Below, piece after piece: positions 12,901 to 23,711 of a DNA stretch of 64,000 nt (positions are counted from its first letter, which is position 1; each line of letters begins with the position of its first letter). A model generated the notes under the pieces. It had not been told where the DNA came from. It searched no databases and saw nothing but the letters and a program-made list of their open reading frames with translations. A program made the translations under genes and the position numbers. The stretch comes from Ambrosia x helenae (lineage: Eukaryota > Streptophyta > Magnoliopsida > Asterales > Asteraceae), in the NCBI GenBank assembly GCA_030844895.1, contig CM061224.1, positions 76,992,620 through 77,056,619 of the forward strand, in the 5' to 3' direction.

Positions 12901-14020
12901 GCAGCTTGTTGCATCGGTGAAAATGGTGGAATGTAAGTAGTAGTGGGGTATGATGGCGGGGAATAAGATGAAGTTTGAGCAAGGTAATTAATGGGGGCTT
13001 TGGATGGTTCAACATGGCTAGAAACGCACGCAATGTGTGGAGCAACATTAGAACTGGAACTTGAAGTATTAAGAGATGAAGCTGTACTACCATGGTATAG
13101 CTCTGGATTCTGAGGAACTTGGGCTCTTTTCGCCTTCCTCTTTTCTTCCATCTCTTTGTTTTCTAGCTTTTGGATAAACTCGTTGATGGTCCAGTATTGG
13201 TACGCATCCTTTTCCTTGAGTATCTCGATGTGTTGATTCTAGTATGGTGGCAACACATCAGCAAACTTGTCCACCAGCTCAGACATCGGTATATTAATCT
13301 CATAGCTTGAAAGCTCGGTCAGTAAATGACAATACCTTGGAATCAACTCCTTCAGCGTCTCATTTCCCATATAGCTGAAGTTCTCAAACTCTTTTCGTAA
13401 CTCCTCCATCCTTAACTTCCTCGTCTTCTCATTCCCATCATGACGATTTCTTAACATGTCTCACAACTGTTTAGAAGTGGTGCAAGACCCAAGCTGATGT
13501 AAGAGATCAGTATTAATGGCCTGAGACAGTTGGGAAAACGCCTTCTTTTCCACAACAAATTTCTTTTTCTCATCCTCAGCATGACTTTCCAACGGAATTG
13601 GCTCACCCGTGTTCTCCAAAATCGGAGCAACATAGCCCTTAGCAATCATTTTCCAAGCTTCCGTTCCTTCAAGTCCCATTCCCTCAAGATGAATCTTGAA
13701 CTTGGTCTTCCATGTGTTGTAGTCTACCATTTCCATCAACTTTGGTGGACGGCTCCCACTACCCGAAGATAAGTCTTGAATAAGTGTCGAAATAGCGTTG
13801 GTAGTCTGAGAGTGTACCGCCGCTGCTGCTACTCCCCAGTAATCGGCCATCGGTTGTGGTTGTGGTTGTGCAACTTGTTGGGGCATAGAACTAGTCATCA
13901 CCATATAGTTAATCGGTTGGGATGGTTGACTAGACTTTTGAGCAGCTACTGACAAGGATCCATGGTTGTCTGCTGTTGTGGTGTTGTATTAGGTCGTGGT
14001 GTTGTAGAAAAATTCCACAT
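10000..14020 (-). pseudogene. Element A gag, broken, two zinc-knuckle regions
   Basis: The likely start is the ATG at 14020 (minus), giving a Gln/Pro/Thr-rich N-terminus; a frameshift near 13955 moves reading into the longer ORF to 13461. Further pieces are 13457-13239, 13151-12675, 12639-12445, 12039-11716, 11691-11197 and 11190-10000. The first zinc knuckle (12530-12470) reads YFNYGGKGHFKREC, so its first two Cys are now Phe-neighbouring Tyr; the second, near 10590, keeps CYKCGERGHLLAHC. Between them lie an acidic Ser/Asp tract and a probable coiled coil (11640-11400). The region at 10900-10870 (IWQESTIWFPKHERTN) matches the truncated gag start of element B and shows how much B has lost. 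Confidence 0.85.
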
Positions 14021-14190
14021 ATCGCTCTGAAAATGATTAAACACGAAACGATTAGAAAAATTTTCACAACAGTTTCTACGTTCGACCCTTTTGAATGATC
14101 GCGTGGTCGAATGTGCAAATTAGTCCACGTTCGACCGTTTGATAAAGTTCGAAGCTAGAAAACAACAGACTCAGTTCACTTTCGACCGGT
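14021..14190 (-). repeat. Element A leader, proximal part with TTCGACC motifs
   Basis: Non-coding leader between gag and the inserted element at 14196. It holds CGTTCGACC/GGTCGAATGTG half-sites at about 14080-14190. The leader continues at 18563 on the far side of the insertion. Confidence 0.7.
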
Positions 14191-14195
14191 TTATC

Positions 14196-14240
14196 TGTAA
14201 CATCGCAAAATTTTCCCCAAAATTTTAATACATAAAAAGC

Positions 14241-14294
<54 letters not shown>

Positions 14295-15513
14295 ACACAT
14301 TTATCATTAATATTATACAAATGTGCCTAAGTCTTTATTTATCCTAACTCACAACTTATATACATACATAAATTTATATAAATAATAATAATAATAATAT
14401 GATTCTAAATTCCTTTTTTTTCACATACAAGATTTTTTTTTTAAATAAAGCCTTGAGTCAAATAGTCAAAGTCCTAGTCAAAGTCTTAGTCAAACAGTCA
14501 AAGTCTTAGTCAAATAGTCAATTCATCATAAAACCTTACTTTATGGTGTTGACCAATTTTAATGGCTAATTGACTCCAAAACTAGTATAAAAACCCACCT
14601 ATGACCCATTATACTTTGCACCTCTAAATCGATTGTTTCAATCCGATTAAACTTTCCCTCATACCTTTCTTCTATAGTCTATTACTTCTACAATTGAAGC
14701 TTTGATTATAAGCTCTTGTAATTGGCGAATTGGAAGCTTGATATTCTTTCTTTTTCAACTAGCTACGTTGTTGAGTCTTTGGGATTCGCCTCGCATACAT
14801 TCACAACACTTAGAGGATAATTCACCTTAGCCAATGTGAGTTTTACATAGCCCCTTTTCTATTTATCACCGTTTTTGGGGTGAAACATGTTACAACATTC
14901 TATATGCAATTCAATCATCAAAGTGTCTATGTGTTTTTCTATGTTGCATTATGTCTTGAACATGACTAGGGTAAGCACAATTCTAGCATAATCATTAACA
15001 TTGATCAGCCGACGGTATACAATGATAGATCTATTGGACTGACAATCCCACCCGGATACGTGCCTCCTACAAAGGTAGCGTGGGTGATTGTTATCGCATA
15101 ACATATTCGAGTGAACCATGAGCGTATGGGATGTACCACATTATAACAGTCACAAGGGTTGATTATGCACTCGATTTACTTCTAGTATGTTTTCACATAT
15201 GGACTAGACTTGCCATGACACTTGAATTGTACAAGTTTTATTCGATTATCAAAACCTATGTAATTCTCACCAACTTTTGTTGACCCAAAATATTTTCAAA
15301 CTTAACATGTTTCAGGTTATAGCTTGCTTGAAGACTAGAGTTATTGCTTGAAGATGCGTAGCTAGTATTTTTCATTTTGATGTACAAAATTCTTAGAACA
15401 ATTGTATGTAATTTATTTAAATCATTTATTGAATTTTATTATTTACCATGAGCTACTGAACAATCATCAATACGTGACATCCCGATGTTTCCGCCATCGG
15501 TTGGGGTGTTACA
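14196..15513 (+). repeat. 5' LTR of coding-free element
   Basis: Starts TGTAAC, ends GTTACA. It holds a (TA)n run at about 14246-14290, a W-box array at 14457-14520 (six GTCAAA plus GTCAAT), a TATA box TATAAAAA at 14586-14593, and the CTATTGG...GAC...CCCACC segment at 15026-15052 also seen in the solo LTR and in the LTRs of D and E. Confidence 0.93.
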
Positions 15514-17256
15514 GATTGGTATCAGAGCCATAGTTATAGGGAATTAGGTTATTAGAAAAATAATCTAGTCTATAACCATAGGATTTTAACTAGTACTTGC
15601 TCCTTTTACTTGGAACCTTACTTGCTTCTATTCTCTATCTCCCTCCTACTACTTTTCCCTACTTTAGTCCCTACAAGAAGATTGTTCTCCATCACAAGAT
15701 CTACTCTTAGACTAATAGGACAAATCCTCAGGTTTAGCCTGAACCACCTTGAAGATCCGTCGAAGTTCTAGATTTTAATAACGAACATGTGCAATCTGGA
15801 AGGGTGAACGCCTGTATTCTGAGTTTTCTATCTAGGACTGGCATTGCGCATAAATCCCAATCAGACGAGGGACCCGGATGCCTACCTGGGAATTCTCGAG
15901 ATGAGTGTTCACTTATAGGCTAAAGCATGTCTTCACTATGTTATTAGAATCTAGAAGTTTTGATAAGTCAACGTTTTCGTTTATTCGTTTTAATTAATGA
16001 ATAAATGATTACACGCACCTTCCTTAAACTAAGCTCAAAAATCTCAAAATTTTACAGCTTAAATCAATCTCATTTCATAACCATCCATGGATTTCACAAT
16101 CGCACTTCACCTTACCATCTTAGCCACTTTTTAAATATTCAACACCCTACCCAAATCATATAATCTCCATACTATAAAATAAACTCTTTATCAACTATCT
16201 TCACATTCACTATCTCTCACAACTTTGATTCTGCTTCAAGAATTTTTCATCATCCTCTCAAGAACTAAATTCATATCCTTCACCTTCTCACACATGAGCT
16301 AGTTACCCATGATAACGAAACTATTGAAACTTGATTGTGTGTTGCATCAAACATAATCCTTAGTTATACATGAGGATTCGACTATTTGCCTTATTTGAAC
16401 ATTTGAAACTAGAATTCATGGAATATAAACTATTTACTATAGACACACCTAGAGTTATTAACCTTATCTAGGGCAACTCTATTACAACTCGTATGCTATA
16501 CTTGATACTTGATTGCTTACATGTACATATTATCAATTTGCAATTCATGTGTGTAATAATTGGTACACTTAATCAAACAACTGATAGAGGATGAAGTACT
16601 TGCTCAACAGTTAGTAGAGTACAAAATAACCTACTCAACGATTGGTAGAGGTCATCATGCCTGCTCAACAGTCGGTAGAGGCCCTACAACCTGCTCAACG
16701 ACGGGTAGAGGCTATCATACCTGCTCAACAATCGGTAGAGGTTCCTACTCACTGCCTGGTAGAAGTCTTTTTCCTGCTCAACAGTTGGACTCATTTTTGG
16801 ATACATGGTTAATCATATTATTTTACATGTGTGTCTAGAGTTATAGAAGGACACAAAACCCTAATGTAAGGTAAATTGGTGATTGCGGTCCGGAACGTAA
16901 TCATGAATTTACAGGTACGTTAAGGTAGTGTGAAATTCTATCAAGGTTTTCGGTAGTTATATGGTAGTTCATTTAGTCTTTCAATAGTCCATCAACTCAT
17001 TCCTTTTAGGACTCCTAAAACTTAAGATTCTTATTCTCCTTGCTATTTCAGATGAACTTAATCCAACCCTTAAAACTCACACATATCAAAACTCTTACCC
17101 AAATTATTTGAAACAGTTTATTCTGTTACCTATAAATTTATGTCATGCCTTAACTCGAAACTTCCCAAACCACCCTTGTCCTAATTTCTACCCAATCACC
17201 TTCAACCCTGTGTTTTCAATAAACTTCGGGACGAAGTTTCCAAAGGTATGGGAGAC
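15514..17256 (+). other. Internal region of coding-free LTR element
   Basis: It begins with the primer-binding site (TGGTATCAGAGCCA, 15517-15530) complementary to initiator Met-tRNA and ends with a purine-rich stretch before the 3' LTR. No retroviral protein motif is visible in any frame. A tandem array at about 16591-16795 repeats a unit of roughly 30-33 bp (CCTGCTCAACAGTCGGTAGA core) about six times. The array leaves one frame open (16560-16838) with a repeated CSTxGRG peptide, which I regard as a by-product of the repeat rather than a gene. Confidence 0.8.
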
Positions 17257-18557
17257 TGTAACATCGCAAAATTTTCCCCAAAATTTTAATACATAAAAAG
17301 CCCTTATATATATATATATATATATATATATTTTATTACACCTTTATCATTAATATTATACAAATGTGCCTAAGTCTTTATTTATCCTAACTCACAACTT
17401 ATATACATACATAAATGTATATAAATAATAATAATAATAATATGATTCTAAATTCCTTTTTTTTTTCACATACAAGATTTTTTTTTTAAATAAAGCCTTG
17501 AGTCAAATAGTCAAAGTCCTAGTCAAAGTCTTAGTCAAACAGTCAAAGTCTTAGTCAAATAGTCAATTCATCATAAAACCTTACTTTATGGTGTTGACCA
17601 ATTTTAATGGCTAATTGACTCCAAAACTAGTATAAAAACCCACCTATGACCCATTATACTTTGCACCTCTAAATCGATTGTTTCAATCCGATTAAACTTT
17701 CCCTCATACCTTTCTTCTATAGTCTATTACTTCTACAATTGAAGCTTTGATTATAAGCTCTTGTAATTGGCGAATTGGAAGCTTGATATTCTTTCTTTTT
17801 CAACTAGCTACGTTGTTGAGTCTTTGGGATTCGCCTCGCATACATTCACAACACTTAGAGGATAATTCACCTTAGCCAATGTGAGTTTTACATAGCCCTT
17901 TTCTATTTATCACCGTTTTTGGGGTGAAACATGTTACAACATTCTATATGCAATTCAATCATCAAAGTGTCTATGTGTTTTTCTATGTTGCATTATGTCT
18001 TGAACATGACTAGGGTAAGCACAATTCTAGCATAATCATTAACATTGATCAGCCGACGGTATACAATGATAGATCTATTGGACTGACAATCCCACCCGGA
18101 TACGTGCCTCCTACAAAGGTAGCGTGGGTGATTGTTATCGCATAACATATTCGAGTGAACCATGAGCGTATGGGATGTACCACATTATAACAGTCACAAG
18201 GGTTGATTATGCACTCGATTTACTTCTAGTATGTTTTCACATATGGACTAGACTTGCCATGACACTTGAATTGTACAAGTTTTATTCGATTATCAAAACC
18301 TATGTAATTCTCACCAACTTTTGTTGACCCAAAATATTTTCAAACTTAACATGTTTCAGGTTATAGCTTGCTTGAAGACTAGAGTTATTGCTTGAAGATG
18401 CGTAGCTAGTATTTTTCATTTTGATGTACAAAATTCTTAGAACAATTGTATGTAATTTATTTAAATCATTTATTGAAATTTATTATTTACCATGAGCTAC
18501 TGAACAATCATCAATACGTGACATCCCGATGTTTCCGCCATCGGTTGGGGTGTTACA
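17257..18557 (+). repeat. 3' LTR of coding-free element
   Basis: Near-identical copy of 14196-15513, with a shorter (TA)n, TATA at 17631-17638 and the W-box array at about 17501-17566. It is followed directly by the TSD TTATC. Confidence 0.93.
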
Positions 18558-18562
18558 TTATC

Positions 18563-19018
18563 CCACTTTCGACCACTCGATTTGTCTAATGTACCAAATA
18601 AGGTCGAATGAACAAAAACACACTAAAACTTTCTAGGTTCGTCCAAATAAAACTCCACGTTCGACCAAATAAACCCTGGTTTGACCTAAAACTCTCACTT
18701 TCGACCAATTCTCCCTAGGTTCGACCCTTCATTTTGAAAAACGGTTATTCTTTGAAAATCAGTTATTTTGATCAAAAATTTTCAAATGTTGATGAAATTT
18801 GATGATCTTATGCAGGTTTTGCTTCGGATTGGATTTGGAACAAGTTTAACAAAGAGAATTTTGAGTTTTATCCATGAAAACAAGTTCAAATCAATCAATT
18901 TAACACCAAATTCAGTTTATCAATGAAAACCAGAAAAGTTTTGATCAAAATTGGGTCCAAATCAGCTGTAATACTATCAATTTGTGGTTGTTTGATCCAA
19001 ATGGCTCTGATACCACTT
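18563..19018 (-). other. Element A leader, distal part, with primer-binding site
   Basis: Non-coding leader of element A. TTCGACC/GGTCGAATG half-sites lie at 18565-18730. The minus strand carries TGGTATCAGAGCCA at 19015-19002, three nt after the LTR end, which is the standard plant initiator-Met primer site. A gypsy-like polarity is excluded because the adjoining gag-pol is copia-type on the minus strand. Confidence 0.85.
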
Positions 19019-19542
19019 TGTATGCGCGTAGGATCGTCTAAACAACAAAGATAATGACCAAACAAGTTCAATTCAGGTGCGGAATCCCTGAATTGATCAC
19101 AAAATGGTAATAAAACTTGCAAAACACAGAAATCATCATTAACATAATCATTTCATTCATAATCATAATCATAATAATTTACACATTAAAACGTTGTTAA
19201 TAATGATTAAACACGGTTACAGACTCAAAAGATAACCGTAGGGAGAAACATACACAGGGAGGGAAAACAAATGATCAAAAGTTACATTCAAAAAGTTGAT
19301 TCAGCCTTATATAGACCTGCACATTCGCCCAAATGACTTGGTCGAATGTGTAGGTTCGACCGTATAAGGTGGGCGAACCAAGACACAAATATCTACAAAA
19401 CTTCCTTCGACCTCCTTGTTGTACATTCGACCATCCATTCTACCTTCGACCGTTCTAAATCCCACGTTCGACCATTCGACTAGAAACAAAACATTTTGTA
19501 GTTCGCAATCCAATAGCATTAGTCGCAATATGTGCATCTACA
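19019..19542 (-). repeat. 5' LTR of element A
   Basis: On the minus strand it starts TGTAGATGCACATATTGCG, similar to the element B LTR start (TGTTGATGCGTTTTGCG), and ends GCGCATACA before the primer-binding site. Its 524 bp compare with 518 bp in B. TTCGACC/GGGCGAA half-sites (about 19475-19320) sit immediately upstream of TATATAAG (19314-19307, minus), the same arrangement as in the B and C LTRs. Confidence 0.88.
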
Positions 19543-19764
19543 CCATTTTAGTGGAATAAATCAAACTTGAAGAGTAGAGATAATCCTCCAAAAAAATGGG
19601 AACCTAATTAAATGCATCCTAATTTCCAAAAATAAATTAATGGATAAATTATAAATAATGTTAAATTGACTGATCTATCCTTATTGCAAATAATTAAGAT
19701 TGTCGCGTGTCAAATTTCTATAGCTTGTTATCCTTTTCACAAAATATCTCCTTTATACAGGATC

Positions 19765-19795
<31 letters not shown>
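19543..19795. other. Spacer between element A and hAT-like element
   Basis: AT-rich DNA ending in a (TA)n run at about 19768-19795. I see no gene. Confidence 0.5.
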
Positions 19796-20721
19796 CAGGG
19801 CCGGCCCTAGGGGTGGGCGAGCTGCACCCCGGCCAAGGCCCGCTTATTCTATGGGCCTAAATTTTGTGTTTTTTTTCTAAGAATTCTATATATAAATATA
19901 TAGAATACAATAGAAAAACATAATATAGTTTGTGTCCAATGGTTAAGGCGTTGCATCTCTGTTAGCTGGCCTTGGGTTTGACTCCGCTCCTTTTCTTTTT
20001 GGGCCGTTCCAATTCTTTTACACTACACACCTGCTTTGGTTTTCAACTTTGGCTATTTCAATTCTTTTCCATTTCACTTTAGCTTTGGTTTTCATCTTTT
20101 TATTCTTCCTTCTTTTTTTTTTAATTTGTTAATTTGTTTTTTACTATCGTCCTATATTTCCTAGCTAGAATTAGTTATATTGTATTCAAATATTGACCGA
20201 CACATGGTTAAACTTTTATAAAATGTTTTATTTTATTACAACACTTTTTGCTACTTATTTTTATAACTAATTAACAAATTTAAATTCAAAGAATAACATG
20301 AAAATGGTTATAGATTTTATAAACATTGAAAAAAAAAACGTGTTCCCTTTAAGTAAAATTAAAATATGTATATTAATTTGTTCTTGCGTCATGCATGGCT
20401 CCTTAACCCATCTTAGCTTTTATTATATAAATTCAGTTTTGGGTATGTTACGTTTATATTTTTTGGTTTCTTTTCCCGTTTACTATAACAAGTATAAAAT
20501 ATGAAAAGGTAATCAAACGTTTGCTATTAAAAATGCTAAGAGAGCCTTACGAATCATCGGTTAGCTATTACGGTATGACATTATGGTACTATATGTTTGT
20601 TATGTTTATTGTTATAACGTTAATTGTAACTTAAAAAGATAGTTTACATAATTCGTTAGGGCCTACATGCCTTTTTTTGGGTTCGTATGAGGCATTTGAA
20701 TCTTTAGGACCGACTCTATTG
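19796..20721. mobile_element. Probable non-autonomous hAT-like DNA transposon
   Basis: The left end CAGGGCCGGCCCTAGG and the inverted right end (CAATAGAGTCGGTCCTAAAG) share a degenerate terminal repeat. The element sits inside a (TA)n run, so an 8-bp TATATATA duplication is possible but cannot be distinguished from the repeat. The CAGGGCCGG-type end followed by GGCCC-rich sequence is familiar from plant hAT-like elements. No transposase is visible, and the short open frame at 20298-20504 has no recognisable motif. An internal tRNA-like promoter pair is listed separately. Confidence 0.5.
19940..19985 (+). promoter_or_regulatory. tRNA-like A box and B box (possible SINE head)
   Basis: TGGTTAAGGCG (19940-19950) resembles a tRNA A box and GGGTTTGACTCC (19974-19985) a B box, at tRNA-like spacing. 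A T run follows at 19990-20000. No complete cloverleaf is evident, so this is better read as a tRNA-derived SINE head or chance Pol III boxes inside the DNA element than as a tRNA gene. Confidence 0.35.
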
Positions 20722-21967
20722 TATATATATATATATATATAGAGGGGTATTTAATTATTAGAATAAAGGCTCATTGCAAAATAATATGGTGGTGATGGAA
20801 TGGGAAAAGGTTCAAAATTATATCTTAGTTAAATCCACATTATGAACTTAAATCAATAGTTTTATCATACCAAAAGGAAAAGTTACAAAAATAGTCTATC
20901 TTTGACCAAAATTTTCAAAGTCACTAATCATTAAATTATAACATACTCAAATTTTTTTCTTCTTCTAAAATTGCCATCCTCACCAAATTTAGAATAACGA
21001 GACATCAGTGTTCCCACTTGAAACCGCTAGGATTTATCCTATATTTTTTGATATAAAAACGCCGGCTAAACCTACACATTTGATGAAATGTGCCACCTAA
21101 GCCGACTAATTAAGTTCCCTCTTTTGGTATTGAACAGCCAAGCTTTTAATAATTACTTTGCCAAATCCAAACTTCCATGTTAATTTTCGAAAAAAATTGG
21201 ATAAAAATAACTATTTTTGTGATTTTCCATTTTAAAAACCTAAAATTTCAGTTGATAAAAAAAGTGGGGCTCCTTAAATTATTGTGCTATTTCTTACACT
21301 GTTATTCCATGTGTCTCCTTATACCCCACATGAATGTCCTCTTTTACATATGGTACTATCAAAGACAGTATTTTCCAAGTCCGTTAATACTTATATAGTA
21401 GAATTTTGCAGATTGTTGATGGGTCTATTTAATAATTTTACATCGTTTTGGTTTACTCACCATGTGATTTTTCTGTCCTTAAAAAGACACACAAAGCATG
21501 GTAGGGTAATTTGTTAGCGATTCGTTCAGCTTTTAGGAACAATAAATTCAAACATTTATTTATATTTATATATCCCACTTGACAATAATCATATTATTTT
21601 ATCGAACACATAAACACAGCAAAATGTGGGTGGGACACATAAAAAAAAACATTAAACCAAACTAAAACATCCACAATTATTTAATAACTTGAAAAAGGTA
21701 TATGAACTTGAAATTTAAACATAGTAGATATCAATTGATAGTCTTTGAATCAAAGGTAACTCACACTATGGGCCTCCAATGACCCGTCCCATGGCCATGT
21801 AAACCGCAGATAACGGACATAGTGTTTGGATAGCAACATGGGACCTCTCGGTTTATGCTTTATGTCACATCCATTACACTATCATCACGGAAACTAGTTG
21901 TTGAATCAAAAGCCCCTTTGAATAAAAAGTTTGATAGAATGTAGATGATAACACGAACAATTAAGAT
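20722..21967. other. Intergenic DNA downstream of the DEVIL-like gene
   Basis: AT-rich non-coding sequence starting with a (TA)n run. The short open frames at 21177-21398 and 21284-21517 show no recognisable motif or composition. The part nearest 21960 is probably the 3' untranslated region and terminator of the gene at 21968-22255. Confidence 0.4.
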
Positions 21968-22255
21968 CTAAGAATCGTCGTGGTGCTTATTCCAGGAAAC
22001 GAGCATGGTGATGCAACGCTTGAGAATGTAGAACCTTGACTTGTGTTCTTTGGTGAAGCTGCTGCATTTGGTAGTGAAGTTTGCAGATCTAGCTCTTGGT
22101 AGAGATTGTGAAGATTTAGATGATTTTGAAGTGGTTTTAGTTGTAAATGATTTAAGTGATGAACTTCGAAAGAGAGATGACGACGATGAGGAAGAAGACG
22201 CTTGTGATGAATGTGTGCTTCCATCCGCCTTTGACACCTTCCATTTCTTCTCCAT
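21968..22255 (-). CDS. DEVIL/ROTUNDIFOLIA-like (DVL/RTFL) small peptide
   Basis: A 95-residue protein read from the ATG at 22255 (MEKKWKVSKADG...). The open frame continues upstream only to a GTG, so this ATG is the natural start. A Ser-rich N-terminal half (runs of Ser near residues 20-30) leads to a basic middle and a conserved-looking C-terminus, KCSSFTKEHKSRFYILKRC, followed by a short tail. That Lys/Arg-Phe-Tyr-Ile-Leu-(K/R)-Arg-Cys block is the signature of the plant DVL/RTFL family, whose members alter organ shape when overexpressed and act at the plasma membrane in the species studied. Single-exon structure and length fit the family. TATA-like sites lie upstream. It is the only recognisable host gene in the window. 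Which RTFL paralogue it is cannot be told by eye. Confidence 0.85.
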   Translation of the reverse strand: MEKKWKVSKADGSTHSSQASSSSSSSSLFRSSSLKSFTTKTTSKSSKSSQSLPRARSANFTTKCSSFTKEHKSRFYILKRCITMLVSWNKHHDDS

Positions 22256-22297
22256 ATTCACTCTTTAGAGAGACAAAGAGTGTGATGTCATGGTGGT

Positions 22298-22326
22298 CTT
22301 TTATAGACTAACAAAATGATATATAT
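22298..22326 (-). promoter_or_regulatory. TATA boxes upstream of DEVIL-like gene
   Basis: On the minus strand TATAAAAG (22305-22298) lies about 43 bp before the ATG at 22255, and CTATATATATC about 20 bp further upstream. Either would give a short 5' untranslated region. Inferred from position only. Confidence 0.5.
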
Positions 22327-22468
22327 AGAAAGACTAACAAGATGCTACATGAGTGTACAATGTACAATGTACATTGGCAGTGCTCCACACTTACAAAGCT
22401 AAATTGAAAGATGTCGGATTATATATACAAACTAGCTTAGGACCCTGTATAGTACACCAGTTAAATAA

Positions 22469-22506
<38 letters not shown>

Positions 22507-22507
<1 letters not shown>

Positions 22508-22545
22508 TAGTAGAGTGCCCGCGCGATGCAGCGGGAAACACAAAC
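22507..22545 (-). mobile_element. Helitron-like 3' terminus
   Basis: Read on the minus strand, a GC hairpin (CCCGC...GCGGG) is followed by CACTCTACTAG and then T. A short hairpin about 10 bp before CTAG, with insertion next to T, is the hallmark of a plant Helitron 3' end. The body would extend to the right; its 5' end was not located. A (TA)n run precedes it at 22471-22505. Confidence 0.45.
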
Positions 22546-22559
22546 ACTTCTAAGGGTGT

Positions 22560-23020
22560 GTATGGTTCGGTTAAGTTCGATTATTAGCCTCAACCGAAAC
22601 TAAAATCAAAAGTCATCAATTAATCAATCTTATTAAACAAATGGTTCCTTGGTTCAGCTAGTATTGTTAGATTATCGGTTTTTAGTCCGGTTTAGTTAAT
22701 TTTGATGAATAACAAAAACAAACTTTGGCTAAAATTATTTTTGCCTAGAAGTACATAAAATGGAGTTATAAATACATGAAATAGAGGTAAAAATAGGCCT
22801 GTAAACGAACCGAATGTTCATGAGCTGTTCGTGAATTTATTCGGCAGAAAGTTCATTTATGTCGTTTATCTAATAAACGAACAAACACGAATAAAAAATG
22901 AACGAACATGAACAACCGTTGAGTTTGTTCATTTATGTTCGTTTATTTATGTCCATTTAAGTTTAGTAATTACAATCGTAGTTATATTTAGATAAATACA
23001 AACATAAAGGCTTATATCCT
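22560..23020. repeat. Unclassified repeat with GTTCGTTTAT inverted copies
   Basis: Around 22800-22975 the words GTTCATTTATGTTCG and CGAACAAACACGAA recur in both orientations and could fold back. This type of sequence is common in plant intergenic DNA. No coding capacity is visible. Confidence 0.35.
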
Positions 23021-23711
23021 ACACTAGCTGATTACCCCGGGAGGGTACCGGGGTTGAAAAATCTAATTTTACGTGATAACCTATTGCAAATGGCTCAAGT
23101 TAACTAACCACAAAATTTCTCAATCATTGCATGTTCATAGTATTCTAATCAGTAATAACTCATATTCCCTAATCTAAAACCTAATCAGTAATCATCTAAA
23201 GAATCACTTATGTAAGCTACAACTATTCAAAAACTCATCACATCTCTCTAATTTCTCACATTCTAATGGCTCTTATAATATCTAACCTAATCAACTAAAC
23301 AAACACTTAAGTTGGAAATTGTAACCATTGCATCTCATTATGCCACGTGGCATAATCAAGAGATGGTTGAGACCACCATTAAACGTCACGCCAGAAACTA
23401 TCAATTCTTCCCGGGAGCGTCCCGGGGTTGAAAAATATAATCATTCTAATAATACTAATACTAATAGTAATAGTTATTACTCTTGTATTAAATAAATAAA
23501 ATAATAACATTGCTATAAGCTGACACCATGTGTTGCAGTGTTGCGCGATTCTTTCTCCTAGCTTTTCTTGATGAAGTATACCTAGTAAAATTCCTATGAT
23601 AACATGGCGATTGGGCTGATTTTCAACATCGTAGATAAGAACCTGGTTTAAAAGAAAAAAACATGATTAATGAATAACATGAACACTTTGTGTGTTTTTT
23701 TTCTGTATGAA

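Larger units (their letters stand above)
14196..18557 (+). mobile_element. Coding-free (non-autonomous) LTR retrotransposon, TSD TTATC
   Basis: A complete 4362-bp element with LTRs of 1318 and 1301 bp, both starting TGTAACATCGC and ending GGTGTTACA. The TSD TTATC is at 14191-14195 and 18558-18562. A primer-binding site TGGTATCAGAGCCA (15517-15530) lies 3 nt after the 5' LTR. The internal 1.74 kb has no gag, protease, RT or integrase. The 3' end of the internal region (TTCGGGACGAAGTTTCC ... TATGGGAGAC) resembles the end of Tekay-type gypsy elements, so it probably derives from that lineage and depends on its enzymes. The LTRs differ by about three substitutions plus indels, so insertion was recent. 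It lies in the leader of element A. Confidence 0.92.
1..19542 (-). mobile_element. Element A: Sirevirus-type Ty1/copia retrotransposon, 3' end outside window, nested
   Basis: On the minus strand the order is 5' LTR (19542-19019), primer-binding site (19015-19002), leader, gag with two zinc-knuckle regions, protease/integrase/RT/RNase H, a non-coding spacer, and a large extra ORF that runs off the left edge. Order and protein motifs match element B (50638-61795), so this is the same lineage. Copia order (integrase before RT) and an additional 3' ORF fit the Sirevirus (SIRE/Maximus) group. Coding regions carry many stops and frameshifts, so the copy is old. Two later insertions interrupt it: a solo LTR (1405-2834) and a coding-free LTR element (14196-18557). 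The right flank CCATT (19543-19547) would be half of the TSD; the other half is outside the window. Confidence 0.9.

Noticed and set aside
16560..16838. Small secreted or repetitive protein gene
   Set aside because: The open frame is produced by a tandem DNA repeat in a coding-free element and has no supporting motif.
19930..20000. tRNA gene
   Set aside because: A and B boxes are present but no acceptor stem or complete cloverleaf could be made out.
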